Below, one piece after another: positions 46,741 through 56,683 of a stretch of DNA of 64,000 bases. Origin of the DNA: Anaerocolumna aminovalerica (lineage in GTDB: Bacteria > Bacillota > Clostridia > Lachnospirales > Lachnospiraceae); NCBI RefSeq assembly GCF_900115365.1, contig NZ_FOWD01000005.1, positions 110,865 through 174,864 on the forward strand, written 5' to 3'. The first letter of the stretch is position 1; each line of letters starts with the position of its first letter. A program made the translations under genes and the position numbers. Under the pieces are notes generated by a model that was not told the origin of the DNA, made no database searches, and worked only from the letters and a program-made list of their open reading frames with translations.

Positions 46741-47322
46741 TTATAAATATTCTGTATAGATTTCATCATCATCATCAAAGAGCCCTTTTTCATATCCTTT
46801 TGTCCAGTCAATGTTATTGGTTCTCCTATGCTTTACCAAAGGTTTATTTGGCTTCTCCGATTTACTGCCGAATTCCTGATCCAGCTTTTTCTGCTTGATT
46901 TTTTTCTCATTTTCTAATCTTTTTAGTGTCTCAAATTTATCAGGCTGTTGCTCTCTTTCTTTCGCTTGACCAGATTTTGATCTGGATTCCGCACGTTGGT
47001 TACCTCTGCCATAATTTTTGTCGTTTTCGTAATCATCATCTTTGTTAAAGGGATTATTCCTAAATTCTCTGTTTTTGTTGTAGCCCCCTGTTTTACCGGA
47101 TTTTTCTCCTTCTAGAGATTTCCTATTTGGGGATTTCCCACCTAAGGAACTTCCTCCAAAGGATGTTCGGCCGGAAGGCTTACTTTCTCTTTTTTCCTGA
47201 ACAGAAGCTTCTTTATTACTTCCATTCTGACGACTTGTTTTTGGCACGTAATTCTCATTCGATCTAGACTGTCTTCCTAGATTTTCTCTTGGTCTGCTAT
47301 CCCTAGCATTGGTTGTAACCAC
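46741..47322 (-). CDS. Disordered, charged low-complexity protein
   Basis: 193 residues, rich in Arg, Ser, Gly, Asn, Lys and Glu, without hydrophobic segments. The first 125 residues resemble RG/RS-type disordered tails. A Lys/Glu helix (ETLKRLENEKKIKQKKLDQE) and a short acidic end DDDDEIYTEYL follow. A GTG start at good distance from AGAGGAG and a terminator after it support a real gene. It may bind nucleic acids, an inference from composition only. I do not recognise the family. Confidence 0.7.
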   Translation of the reverse strand: MVTTNARDSRPRENLGRQSRSNENYVPKTSRQNGSNKEASVQEKRESKPSGRTSFGGSSLGGKSPNRKSLEGEKSGKTGGYNKNREFRNNPFNKDDDYENDKNYGRGNQRAESRSKSGQAKEREQQPDKFETLKRLENEKKIKQKKLDQEFGSKSEKPNKPLVKHRRTNNIDWTKGYEKGLFDDDDEIYTEYL

Positions 47323-47644
47323 TGAAGTTCTCCTCTCTTAACTTGAAATACTTCTTTTAATATAAATATTATTTATTGTGGCTAAAATGCTTGTATATAA
47401 CACCTTTGTCTCACCACAATCTATTGTATATTTTATTCTATTTAAATATAAAGTCAATCACTTTTTGTAAATTTTAAGATAAATTTAAATAATTAATATG
47501 GCTAGAATTACCTTGCTTTTTTGCAGTAAATCTGTTAAAGTCAAATTGTTAGAAATAATAGAATTTGGTTATCCTATTCTTATTGTTTTAATATTTATAA
47601 AGCCCATACAGAATTCTGTAAATGGGTATGAAAGAGAGGTATTT

Positions 47645-47998
47645 ATGAGCGAACACGGATGCGGATGCGGTTGTGGACACGATCACGAACATGAACATGA
47701 TCAGATGAATGTAACATTAACACTTGATGACGGTACCGAATTAGAATGTGCAGTTCTTTGCATCTTCCCAGTTGAAGATAAAGATTATATTGCACTTGTA
47801 CCTGTTGATAATGAAGATGATGATGAAGAGGGAGAAATCTTCTTATACCAATTCATAGAGCATGAAAACGAAGAAATCGAACTACTTAATATTGAGAATG
47901 ATGATGAGTTTGAAGCAGTTTCTGATGCTTTCGATGAATTAATGGACAGTGAAGAGTTTGATGAAATGTTCGATGATGAGGAAGATGACGAAGAATAA
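47645..47998 (+). CDS. DUF1292 acidic protein with Cys/His-rich start
   Basis: Starts MSEHGCGCGCGHDHEHEHD, a stretch that looks like a metal-binding tail. A DUF1292 domain follows (about 25-85: LTLDDGTELECAVLCIFPVEDKDYIALVP) and a very acidic C-terminus. The ATG at 47645 is preceded by AGAGAGG; the frame is open upstream without a site. DUF1292 proteins are common in Firmicutes (YrzB-like) and lack a firm function. Confidence 0.88.
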   Translation: MSEHGCGCGCGHDHEHEHDQMNVTLTLDDGTELECAVLCIFPVEDKDYIALVPVDNEDDDEEGEIFLYQFIEHENEEIELLNIENDDEFEAVSDAFDELMDSEEFDEMFDDEEDDEE

Positions 47999-48071
47999 TC
48001 CCATTATATTCCAATTGGACGCTTTACCTTGTAGTTATTAATATAATATTACAATAATATAAGGTTTAAAA

Positions 48072-48126
48072 TTATAAAAGGACATGTAGATTATCTTGCA
48101 GATAATATCTACATGTCCTTTTATAA
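48072..48126. terminator. Terminator after the DUF1292 gene
   Basis: A long stem, TTATAAAAGGACATGTAGAT with its complement, flanked by A/T runs, about 75 bases after the stop. Confidence 0.85.
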
Positions 48127-48248
48127 TTAAGGCTCTTTATAAAGTTTACAAAGTTGTGTGCATGGCATAGTGAGAAGTGTGGTATAATTCTAATCACTAT
48201 GAAAGCTAATACGACGAAGTTTATATAATGGGAAGGAGAAAATAAAAA

Positions 48249-48692
48249 ATGAAGCGGTTGCTTATAATTGTATGTATACTTGGCTTGCTTACGGGATTAA
48301 TTGCCTGTAAAAACAATAGTTCAGATGTTGGGGATAATAATAACCTTAGCAATTCCGAAGCGGCAGTTATTGGGCCCGTTGAAATTATTAAGAGTTTCTT
48401 TACTGCTTTTGAAAAAGCCGACTATGAGAGCATGAAAATATACTGTACAGAGAAATGTATCAATACATATTTTCATGGCGACGATGTTTTTGGTATGATA
48501 TGGGCGAAAGCAATACATATTGCAGAAGAACCAGAGATTTTGAACGAATATGAATATAGGATTTTTGTTGACATTGAAATGGAAACAACGAAAGCATCAG
48601 CACTGTATGGTGAATCTGAAACATCATTTTATGTTACAATGAAAAGAACAGATAACAATTTATGGCTGATTGATACATTTGTTACAGGATAA
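48249..48692 (+). CDS. Small lipoprotein, NTF2/DUF4878-like
   Basis: MKRLLIIVCILGLLTGLIAC forms a lipoprotein signal with Cys at 20. The mature part, about 110 residues after a polar spacer, has the pattern IIKSFFTAFEKADYESMKIYC followed by strands ending in DNNLWLIDTFVTG, as in NTF2-like or DUF4878 proteins. It stands alone. GGAAGGAG lies upstream. Function unknown. Confidence 0.8.
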   Translation: MKRLLIIVCILGLLTGLIACKNNSSDVGDNNNLSNSEAAVIGPVEIIKSFFTAFEKADYESMKIYCTEKCINTYFHGDDVFGMIWAKAIHIAEEPEILNEYEYRIFVDIEMETTKASALYGESETSFYVTMKRTDNNLWLIDTFVTG

Positions 48693-48699
48693 ATGAGCA

Positions 48700-48836
48700 T
48701 TTGACGCAACAGGTAGCAGAACCGGCCGTACTTGTTAACGTAAAATGAACGGTACTACGTACCGCCGTATGACAAGTCCGTCTGTCCCTGCGGTGTAGCA
48801 ACAAATCGAGCGAAAGGCGGTAAACCACTTTCGCTC
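48700..48836. other. GC-richer intergenic stretch with hairpins
   Basis: Higher G+C than its surroundings. It includes CGGTAC/GTACCG (about 48750-48764) and a stem GAGCGAAAG/CTTTCGCTC (48808-48836) that may end the lipoprotein transcript. No frame is open. It could be a decayed mobile sequence. Confidence 0.45.
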
Positions 48837-48924
48837 ATATTTTCTAAGTACTTTATACCTCTTTTTCAATTTGGATGACATTCCCCGTTTATTTTTAACT
48901 ATAATTCTATTTTATATTATGATT

Positions 48925-50928
48925 TTATATAATGGTCAGAAGCATGTTCTGAACACAAAATTCTAAGTCTAAAGTTCTCTCTTTCTTTAAACGTTCAAAA
49001 TAAATTACCAATCTGCCTTGTCTGTTTTCTTTGATTTCACCCACTCCGTAAGTTTTATGATCAACTTTTGTTCCGGGGATTAATTTTTCTTTGTCTAACA
49101 GGATTTCTCCAACGAATCTGGAACAGGCCAGCTCTTTATTATAACGTTCTTTTACAGAATATATGTGAAGATATTCTTTGGCACGAGTCATGGCTACATA
49201 AAACAGTCTTCTCTCTTCTTCCAAATCTGCATCAACCACCGCTTTCCGATGGGGAGTAATGCCTTCGTTGGCATCCACGATAAAAACTGCCTCATATTCC
49301 AGTCCTTTTGAGCTATGCATGGTTGCCATAGTTACACTGTCTCTGTCTTTGTTCTGCCTATTAACAGCTTGTTCCTTTAATTCAGCTTTATATTCTTCAA
49401 TATGCTCAAACCATTCTTCATAGCTTTTATATGGTTTTGCAGCTTCTTGCAGTTCATTTAGGGTGTCCATTAACTCATCCCCTTTTATCCTCCGGTAGTC
49501 TGCATATTCGGATAAATATTCCTCATAGCCGATTCCTTTTCGAATATAATTGATGGCTGCAAATGGACTCATAGTTTTTAACAGATGGATATCATATTCC
49601 AGTTTATCAATTCGGTCTATCATCCAATCCTTATCTCTGTAATATTCTCTTAACTTTGCAAATTCCACATAGGGCCCATCAAAACATTCTCTGTTCAGAT
49701 ACCTTTTGGGACGGTTAGCAATCTGTAGAAACAATCCCCTTTCCCTGTTTCCCATTGCTATTTTAATATAAGCTATAATATTGGCAGCAATCCAATGGTC
49801 ATAAATGTTTGGAACCATATCCTTCATTTGAAAAGGAACGTTATATTCCATCATCTTTTCGATTAAGGCCCTAGGACCGGTATTGGTTCGAAATAATACC
49901 GCCATATTGGAAAAAGGCATCCCCAGTTTATAATACTGCAATATATTTGCTACTACCATACTGTTTTGTTCTTTCAGTTCTTTAAAGGTTTTTATAACCA
50001 CATCCTGCCCATATGGCTTAACTGCTTTTATGTCCTTAGGGAATCTTTTGGTATTATTTTTCACTAAAGATGCTGCTTTACTTACAATATTAGCTGATGA
50101 CCGGTAATTAGTATCCAGCAATATCTTTTTGGCCTTTGGATAATCATTCTGAAAGTTCAACATAATTTCAGGTTTAGCCCCACGAAAACGATAGATGGAC
50201 TGGTCATCATCACCTACAATAAACAAATTATTTTCCGGTATTGCAAGAAGTCTTACAATTTCATATTGTACTCTGTTAATATCCTGGAATTCGTCAATTA
50301 AGATATATTGAAACTTCTTCTGCCATAGGCTTAAAATATCAGATCTTTCTTTTAACAGTTCATAGCACATAATAAGCATATCATCAAAATCTAACAAATT
50401 AGCTCTTCGAAGCTTATTATCATATGCTGTATATATTTTCTTAAAGACCTCTTCCGAACAGTTAATGGAATAATAATGTTCTAAGTCCAGTCCTTCCCCT
50501 TTGACCAAACTAATCTCAGAGAATATACCGGAAATAAAATCTTTTTCGTCTTCAATCTCTAAATTATTCTGTTCTATAATATCTCTCATATATTGGTATT
50601 TTTGTTCTTCACGGATAATATTAGACGCTTGAAAGCGATAGGCATATTTTAGAATTGTAAAAAACACAGCATGAAAAGTTCCAAAGTTTACTCCATTGCA
50701 TTTGCCGGAAGTCAGCCGGCAAAACCGTTCTTTCATCTCCTCTGCTGCTGCCTTTGTAAATGTAATTACTAAGATATTATGAGGATTCACTCCGTACTCT
50801 TCAATCAACTTGGCAGTTCTTCTTGTAATCACAAGAGTTTTTCCGGAGCCGGGCCCTGCTAATACCAGCATGGGCCCTTTATTATGATTTATTGCTTTTA
50901 TTTGTGATTCATTTATATCCATAGGCAT
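48925..50928 (-). CDS. UvrD/PcrA-family superfamily 1 helicase
   Basis: Motif I LAGPGSGKT, motif Ia FTKAAAEEM, motif II IDEFQD, motif III GDDDQSIYRFRGA, motif V MHSSKGLEYEAVF and motif VI RRLFYVAMTRAKE are all intact. At 667 residues it is shorter than PcrA and ends in a small basic domain, so it is probably an accessory paralogue rather than PcrA itself. It overlaps the gltX stop by one base (TAATG), so the two are co-translated. Confidence 0.93.
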   Translation of the reverse strand: MPMDINESQIKAINHNKGPMLVLAGPGSGKTLVITRRTAKLIEEYGVNPHNILVITFTKAAAEEMKERFCRLTSGKCNGVNFGTFHAVFFTILKYAYRFQASNIIREEQKYQYMRDIIEQNNLEIEDEKDFISGIFSEISLVKGEGLDLEHYYSINCSEEVFKKIYTAYDNKLRRANLLDFDDMLIMCYELLKERSDILSLWQKKFQYILIDEFQDINRVQYEIVRLLAIPENNLFIVGDDDQSIYRFRGAKPEIMLNFQNDYPKAKKILLDTNYRSSANIVSKAASLVKNNTKRFPKDIKAVKPYGQDVVIKTFKELKEQNSMVVANILQYYKLGMPFSNMAVLFRTNTGPRALIEKMMEYNVPFQMKDMVPNIYDHWIAANIIAYIKIAMGNRERGLFLQIANRPKRYLNRECFDGPYVEFAKLREYYRDKDWMIDRIDKLEYDIHLLKTMSPFAAINYIRKGIGYEEYLSEYADYRRIKGDELMDTLNELQEAAKPYKSYEEWFEHIEEYKAELKEQAVNRQNKDRDSVTMATMHSSKGLEYEAVFIVDANEGITPHRKAVVDADLEEERRLFYVAMTRAKEYLHIYSVKERYNKELACSRFVGEILLDKEKLIPGTKVDHKTYGVGEIKENRQGRLVIYFERLKKERTLDLEFCVQNMLLTII

Positions 50929-52391
50929 TAAAGATTGCTTAATCTATCTATAGCAATTTTGATACGGCGAATGCTTTCTTCCTTACCGATAATATTCATG
51001 ATTTCATATGCACCGCCTGGTGTTGACTGTTTACCGGATACTGCAGTTCTAAGAGGCCATAATCCGGTACCATTCTTAATGCCTTTTTGTCCGATATAAT
51101 TCATAACAACTTCTTCAATAGCCGGAATAGAGTAATCTTCCAAGGCTTCTAATAATGGTAATTGTTCCTTTAGAACTTCTAAAGATATTTCTTCATTCGT
51201 CTTCATCTTTTTATGTGCATACATTGCTGTATCGTAATCTGGTAATTCTTCAAAGAAATCTATCATATCTTTGATATCCAGGAAAGTTTCTATTCTGGAT
51301 TTTACCAAATCTGCTATTTTGTATAGATCTAAATCCTTTTGGATGGCTTCTTTGATGTAAGGAATGGCCATTTCATAATATTTTTCATTGTCCATTTTCT
51401 TAATATATTCACTATTCATCCATCTTAATTTATTCATATCAAAAACAGCCGGTGCTTTATTAATATGATGATAATCGAATTCTTTTATTAAGTCTTCCAA
51501 GGAGAAGATTTCTTCATTACTGGAGGAACTCCATCCAAGTAGAGCGATAAAATTAACAATGGCTTCCGTTACAAATCCCTGCTCCAACAAGTCTTCGAAA
51601 GAAGAGTGTCCGCTACGTTTTGACAGCTTCTTATGCTCTTCATTGGTGATCAAAGGACAATGTACGTAAATCGGTTCTTCCCACCCAAAGGCTTGGTAGA
51701 GTCTTGTATACTTTGGTGAGGAAGATAAATATTCATTTCCACGAACCACATGAGTTATACTCATTAAATGATCGTCAACTACATTGGCAAAATTATAGGT
51801 AGGAAAACCGTCAGATTTTATTAATATCATATCATCCAGTTCTTCGTTATCAACTGTAATATCACCATAAATTGCATCATGGAATGTGGTAGTACCTTCC
51901 GTAGGATTATTCTGTCTAATTACATAAGGCATGCCTGCAGCAAGATTTGCTTCTACTTCTTCCTTTGATAAATTCAAACAGTGCTTATCATATTTTATGA
52001 TTTCTTTATCATCTTCTTCAGAAACTACACTTTTTAGAGATTCTAATCTTTCCTTGGTACAGAAACAGTAATAAGCCTCTCCCTTTTCTACTAATTCTTT
52101 TGCATATTTTAAATAGATACCTTCCTTTTGACGCTCACTTTGCACATATGGGCCGCATCCCCCATCTTTGTCCGGTCCTTCATCGTGTATCAATCCGGTC
52201 TTTTCCAGAGTTCTATAAATGATTTCCGTAGCGCCTTCTACAAGTCTTTCCTGGTCCGTATCTTCAATTCTTAGAATAAAATCTCCGCCCTCATGTTTAG
52301 CAATTAAATATTCATACAGTGCGGTTCTTAGGTTACCAACATGCATTCTTCCTGTTGGACTTGGTGCATAACGAGTTCTTATTCTGCTCAT
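50928..52391 (-). CDS. gltX: Glutamyl-tRNA synthetase
   Basis: Class I enzyme of 487 residues. The HIGH-type motif is [11 protein letters not shown] and the KMSKS-type motif is KLSKRSG. The anticodon domain is C-terminal. It charges tRNA-Glu and, in organisms with GatCAB, tRNA-Gln. The helicase gene follows directly. Confidence 0.97.
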   Translation of the reverse strand: MSRIRTRYAPSPTGRMHVGNLRTALYEYLIAKHEGGDFILRIEDTDQERLVEGATEIIYRTLEKTGLIHDEGPDKDGGCGPYVQSERQKEGIYLKYAKELVEKGEAYYCFCTKERLESLKSVVSEEDDKEIIKYDKHCLNLSKEEVEANLAAGMPYVIRQNNPTEGTTTFHDAIYGDITVDNEELDDMILIKSDGFPTYNFANVVDDHLMSITHVVRGNEYLSSSPKYTRLYQAFGWEEPIYVHCPLITNEEHKKLSKRSGHSSFEDLLEQGFVTEAIVNFIALLGWSSSSNEEIFSLEDLIKEFDYHHINKAPAVFDMNKLRWMNSEYIKKMDNEKYYEMAIPYIKEAIQKDLDLYKIADLVKSRIETFLDIKDMIDFFEELPDYDTAMYAHKKMKTNEEISLEVLKEQLPLLEALEDYSIPAIEEVVMNYIGQKGIKNGTGLWPLRTAVSGKQSTPGGAYEIMNIIGKEESIRRIKIAIDRLSNL

Positions 52392-52799
52392 GTTTTTTTC
52401 CTGCTTTCTTTATTTATCTAAATATCATACAGCTTTCACATAAATAATGAGCTGATATTGTGATAAAAATCATACTATTTTTTTGCTGTAGATATTGGTT
52501 ATCATAGGTAATAATATAATCTATGTACCAGCGTATGTCAAGGGTTGCAAATCCTCTTAAGGGAATTATAAATCAAAAAAACGGGCAGATTCTATACTAA
52601 ATAATACAGCAAAAACAAACCCTGTTAAATTATATTTTTACTCCTAATTCTATTGCAGTAATCTGCTTTACGATATATGATAGAATTATAAATAGATTCA
52701 TTTAGGCTGTGATTGATGGATTTACATAATTTACAACTCCATCCTTTCATTCATAAGTTATAAATGGACTAATTTAAATAAGTAAGAAAGAGGTGCTCT
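52392..52799. other. Divergent intergenic region between gltX and the reductase
   Basis: About 400 AT-rich bases. It should hold both promoters. I see no T-box consensus, strong hairpin or extra gene. Confidence 0.4.
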
Positions 52800-53789
52800 A
52801 TGTATTCAGCCAATGAAAAACGTTACGAAAGTATGGTATACAACCGTTGCGGTAAAAGCGGCCTTAAACTTCCTGCTTTATCGCTGGGTTTATGGCACAA
52901 TTTTGGTTCTTCCAACATATACGACAATATGGTAGACATGATCACAACGGCTTTTGATCATGGAATCACACATTTTGACCTTGCCAATAATTACGGACCA
53001 ATACCCGGTTCAGCAGAAGAAAACTTTGGAAGGATCTTAAAGAATGAAATGAAACCCTATCGTGATGAAATTGTTATTTCATCCAAAGCCGGTTATTATA
53101 TGTGGCCGGGTCCATATGGTGAATGGGGAAGCAAGAAATATTTAATATCCAGTTTGGATCAAAGTCTGAAAAGATTAGGCGTAGATTATGTAGATATCTT
53201 TTATTCCCATAGGCCGGATCCGGAAACACCGCTAGAAGAAACCATGATGGCTCTCCATCAGATTGTTCGTTCCGGAAAAGCACTTTATATTGGTATATCA
53301 AGTTATAGCGCTGAACAAAGCAAAGAAGCTATCCGAATATTAAAAGACTTAGGAACCCCTCTCCTTATACACCAGCCATTATATAATATGTTTGACCGTT
53401 GGATTGAAGATGGATTACAAGATGTACTTAGTAAAAATGGTGTTGGAAGTATTGCTTTTTGTCCATTGGCACAAGGTCTTCTTACCAATAAATATATTCA
53501 TGGGATACCGGCAGATTCTCGTGCAGCAGACTCCAGAACCGCTTCCCTTACTTCAGAATCCATAAGTGAATCTGACATTGATAAGGTAAGAAAGCTTGAG
53601 CAAATCGCCAAAGACCGTGGACAGACAATGGCTCAGATGGCATTGGCATGGGTACTGCGGGGCGGAAAAGTTACCTCTGCATTAATTGGTGCCAGCAAGC
53701 CTTCCCAAATACTTGAGAATATTGATACTTTAAAGAACTTAAACTTTACCCAGGATGAATTAAGAGCTATTGAGACTATACTAAAGTAG
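52800..53789 (+). CDS. Aldo/keto reductase (YghZ/Gpr-like)
   Basis: An eight-stranded barrel of the Kv-beta/YghZ subgroup. Catalytic Asp and Tyr are in FDLANNYGP, Lys in SSKAGYYMWPG and His in YSHRPDPETP. The C-terminus has ALIGASKPSQILEN, which binds NADPH phosphate. YghZ reduces L-glyceraldehyde 3-phosphate and methylglyoxal, so detoxification is likely. It is monocistronic. Confidence 0.93.
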   Translation: MYSANEKRYESMVYNRCGKSGLKLPALSLGLWHNFGSSNIYDNMVDMITTAFDHGITHFDLANNYGPIPGSAEENFGRILKNEMKPYRDEIVISSKAGYYMWPGPYGEWGSKKYLISSLDQSLKRLGVDYVDIFYSHRPDPETPLEETMMALHQIVRSGKALYIGISSYSAEQSKEAIRILKDLGTPLLIHQPLYNMFDRWIEDGLQDVLSKNGVGSIAFCPLAQGLLTNKYIHGIPADSRAADSRTASLTSESISESDIDKVRKLEQIAKDRGQTMAQMALAWVLRGGKVTSALIGASKPSQILENIDTLKNLNFTQDELRAIETILK

Positions 53790-53821
53790 GTATCATAAGC
53801 ATTAATAGGGATTTTTCAAAT

Positions 53822-53944
53822 AAAAAACTGTCATTCTAAGTGTAAATTCAATTGCTAAATATAAGTCAGGAATCGCTTCTTTTAATAATAAGATTTCTCC
53901 TCTAATATTTGGCAATTAATTAATCCTCAGAATGACAGTTTTTT
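53822..53944. repeat. Fold-back repeat with ACTGTCATTC ends, copy B
   Basis: AAAAAACTGTCATTCTAAG pairs with CTCAGAATGACAGTTTTTT with one mismatch around about 85 bases. The ends match copy A at 27578-27677. A single end, CTCAGAATGACAG, also occurs at 20271-20283. Between converging genes, it should work as a bidirectional terminator. Confidence 0.78.
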
Positions 53945-53963
53945 AGCAGCTTCTATCCTATTA

Positions 53964-54401
53964 TTAATAGAATTCCTCAATATTATAGAATTCTTTCATA
54001 TAACCTGCAAAATCTCCGTTCATAATCATACTCATAGCAGATGCAAAAAATATAACAAATATTACTATACCGATTAAAATTATAATCAGACTTGCTCTGG
54101 CCCAGTTCTTTTTAGAAGGAGGAGTATCATTGCTAAAAGCCCAAACTAACAGCAGTACCGGATATGCAAATATACCTACAAAGGGAATAAACGGTACCAA
54201 CATAGATAATAGCCAATTGCCAAAGGAAATCGGTTTTTCTTTATCTTGCTCTTGAATTCCTTGATTATTATACGTAGTTTGATTTATACCGGAATTATAA
54301 TCCGTTATTGCAGAACCATTCTCACGAAATGAATTTCCACAGTATTCACAGAAATTAGCATTCTCATTTTCCGTGTTTCTACCGCACATTTTACAAATCA
54401 T
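53964..54401 (-). CDS. Zinc-ribbon membrane protein
   Basis: Starts with a zinc ribbon, CKMCGRNTENENANFCEYCG, then a polar Asn/Gln-rich linker (about 30-60). Two hydrophobic segments follow (about 65-90 and 105-130). Such zinc-ribbon plus membrane proteins are common in clostridia. Function unknown. Confidence 0.85.
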   Translation of the reverse strand: MICKMCGRNTENENANFCEYCGNSFRENGSAITDYNSGINQTTYNNQGIQEQDKEKPISFGNWLLSMLVPFIPFVGIFAYPVLLLVWAFSNDTPPSKKNWARASLIIILIGIVIFVIFFASAMSMIMNGDFAGYMKEFYNIEEFY

Positions 54402-54541
54402 TGCTTGTTCATCCTTTCCTTTTATATAACACCATTAATCCGATTATATCACATTTCCCCAAAAAGCTAAACTTATTTTTAGGGTCTTTTTGTCTTTGGT
54501 GTTTGAAGAAATATCGCAATAGCTACGATTTGAAAACGCTT

Positions 54542-54808
54542 TTACCCAATTTCTTTCCACCTTCTTCTAAATTTTAGCACTATTACAGTTATTATTAATG
54601 CACCAATAAATATTCCCGCCATTAAATAAGTTACTGCTATTTCAACCTTATTTATTAAATTAGGAATAACCGTTATTACCATGATAAGTGCCAAGCATCT
54701 AATATACGTACTAATAAATTCTTTTAAATTAAACTTTAATTTTTTTCCCTTTATATTTTTCAATTTAAACTCTCCATTTATCCTGTATATGGAATCTTCT
54801 AATTTCAT
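54542..54808 (-). CDS. Small membrane protein, two helices
   Basis: 88 residues with a basic, Lys-rich N-terminus and two hydrophobic segments (about 35-52 and 58-77), ending in FRRRWKEIG. The ribosome site is weak. It sits between the zinc-ribbon gene and the ABC system. It resembles no family I know and could be a decayed fragment. Confidence 0.5.
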   Translation of the reverse strand: MKLEDSIYRINGEFKLKNIKGKKLKFNLKEFISTYIRCLALIMVITVIPNLINKVEIAVTYLMAGIFIGALIITVIVLKFRRRWKEIG

Positions 54809-54850
54809 ATAATTCTTGTCAGATTGAATTGCCCTATAAAACTAATTTAA

Positions 54851-54895
54851 CCTTTGAAAGTATGGGATACCTGTTTCATCCCATACTTTCAAAGG
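54851..54895. terminator. Terminator of the CARDB-type ABC operon
   Basis: An 18-bp perfect stem (CCTTTGAAAGTATGGGAT and complement) around nine bases, about 40 bases after the minus-strand permease stop. Confidence 0.85.
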
Positions 54896-54935
54896 TCCCA
54901 ATATCCTATATAGCCTAAGCATATATAGTTCGCCA

Positions 54936-56279
54936 TTATCCATCCGTCTTCATAGCTTCAATTGCACTTATTTTAGTTGCTCTTCGTGCAGGATAGTAGC
55001 CTGAAACTAAACCGATAACAATTGCAATTCCCGCTGCTACAAATGGCAGCCATAATGGAATGACTGAAAATTTAGTATTATCCATGTTATACATGTAATT
55101 TCCTGAAAATAATGATTTAAATAAAGGCTGACCAAACTTATTGATTCCCCATGAGGTTATGTAACTTAAGATGATTCCTATAACTCCTCCCATAAGTCCT
55201 ATGATTCCAGCCTCAAATAAAAACAATTTCTTTATGTCCTTAATAAAACAGCCCAATACCTTCATAATACCGATTTCTTTCGTCCGTTCATAAATAGACA
55301 TAACCATTGTGTTTGCTATATTAATGGCGGAAACCAACATAGAAATGGCACCGATTCCACCTAAAACCATTTGAAGCATTTTAGAGGTTTCCTGCATTGG
55401 CTTTAAGAAGGTACCTAAACTTGTAGGCTGGTATCCCATTTCTTTAATTTCATTTTGAACTTTATCTAAGTTCTTTACATTATCCACTGATATTTGTATA
55501 CGTTCATAGGTCTCTAAGGATTTCAACGCTTTTTTACGATCTTCTGTTTTTAAGGAACTGGCATACTTTTTATAAAGACTTTCAAAATAACCAATATCCA
55601 TATAAACAACTCCGTCAAATTGCCAGTTGTCTGTTTTTTCCATAATAGAATAATCTGTTACTGTCAGGGAAAATTGCTTTTTACTTTCCTCCGGCATATA
55701 TTCGTATCCAAAGCGAAATATTACTTTATCTTTATCCATATCTACGGTAGTCGGTTCCCACCTTCTTGATCTGGGATCGTAAAAATTATTAGGAATTTCT
55801 GCACCTAATACCAAGACTTTATTATTTTCATCTGTTGGATAACTTCCGCTGGTTAAAGCCGGAAAATCAAAATCAGCATAGGTACTGCTGTCCATAGCCA
55901 TAATTTGTATGTAATTCTCGTACTTTCCACTGGATAACATGGCACTTTTGCTGATAACCGGAGATACTGCTCTTACATGCTTTATTCCTTTAATTTTTTC
56001 AACAAGAGTGTCATCCATTGACTGTTCCTTCATGTCTACATAATTGCCATCCTTATCCAAGATTGGGGCATGCCTCTCCACTGTAATGGTTGTCAGACTG
56101 CCCAGTTCCATAACCTGAGATTCGTAATTCTTATTCATGCCCACACCAATAGAAACCATAACCACAATAGAAATAGTACCAATGATTACACCAATTACCG
56201 TTAAAGCGGTTCTTGCTTTACGTCTGCTTAAATTTCTTAGACCCATGATAAATAAGTCACTAATTTTCATACAGCTCAA
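54936..56279 (-). CDS. MacB-type ABC permease
   Basis: Starts with the typical MacB/FtsX N-terminal helix (GLRNLSRRKARTALTVIGVIIG, about 12-33). An outside domain of about 240 residues follows, then three C-terminal helices (about 300-440) with PARRATKISAIEAMK. It should work as a mechanotransmission-type or efflux permease with the ATPase of this cluster. It overlaps the 98-residue protein gene by 20 bases. Confidence 0.92.
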   Translation of the reverse strand: MSCMKISDLFIMGLRNLSRRKARTALTVIGVIIGTISIVVMVSIGVGMNKNYESQVMELGSLTTITVERHAPILDKDGNYVDMKEQSMDDTLVEKIKGIKHVRAVSPVISKSAMLSSGKYENYIQIMAMDSSTYADFDFPALTSGSYPTDENNKVLVLGAEIPNNFYDPRSRRWEPTTVDMDKDKVIFRFGYEYMPEESKKQFSLTVTDYSIMEKTDNWQFDGVVYMDIGYFESLYKKYASSLKTEDRKKALKSLETYERIQISVDNVKNLDKVQNEIKEMGYQPTSLGTFLKPMQETSKMLQMVLGGIGAISMLVSAINIANTMVMSIYERTKEIGIMKVLGCFIKDIKKLFLFEAGIIGLMGGVIGIILSYITSWGINKFGQPLFKSLFSGNYMYNMDNTKFSVIPLWLPFVAAGIAIVIGLVSGYYPARRATKISAIEAMKTDG

Positions 56280-56556
56280 GTCCTTTTTTGATTTTTCTCT
56301 TTGCTAACAGTATGCCTATTCCTATTGATACAGCTAATGATACGGCAGTAATTCCTACTACAAATACCCAGCTGGAAAGCAGGGGATCCTTCGTTTTCAT
56401 TCCTCCCATATCACCTCCCATATCCCCTTCTATAAAGCCGCCTTCCATTCCATCAACACTTATATCTGCACTTGCGCTGATGATTGAATTATTAAAGGAA
56501 TTGGCTGTATCCAGAAGTACTTGTACATTCATATCCTGATCTATTAATACTTTCAT
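56260..56556 (-). CDS. 98-residue membrane protein, paralogue-like tail of the repeat protein
   Basis: A hydrophilic N-terminus, an acidic Gly/Met/Asp-rich stretch (GGFIEGDMGGDMGGM), then KTKDPLLSSWVFV, a transmembrane helix and KRKIKKGLELYEN. The last 45 residues have the same plan as the end of the 827-residue protein (Gly-rich linker, KEPILPIWLFV, helix, basic then acidic tail). It has its own ribosome site, GAAGGGAG, and overlaps the permease gene. It could be a membrane partner subunit or the remnant of a second repeat protein. Confidence 0.72.
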   Translation of the reverse strand: MKVLIDQDMNVQVLLDTANSFNNSIISASADISVDGMEGGFIEGDMGGDMGGMKTKDPLLSSWVFVVGITAVSLAVSIGIGILLAKRKIKKGLELYEN

Positions 56557-56631
56557 AATCGTTCTCCCTTCCGGTCTTAATATTAATCTTTATTCTGCCG
56601 AACACCGAGAATCTGGGCATCAGCACAATAT

Positions 56632-56665
56632 TTACAAGGTGAATTGTTTACCATTCACTTTGTGA
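56632..56665. terminator. Hairpin between the repeat protein and the 98-residue protein
   Basis: CAAGGTGAAT pairs with ATTCACTTTG with one mismatch around eight bases, just downstream of the repeat-protein gene. It may reduce read-through into the next genes. Confidence 0.45.
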
Positions 56666-56683
56666 AAATTCTTGATTTTCTCA

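Noticed and set aside
47498..47644. Longer N-terminus for the DUF1292 protein
   Set aside because: The upstream codons lack a ribosome site and read like intergenic DNA; ATG at 47645 follows AGAGAGG.
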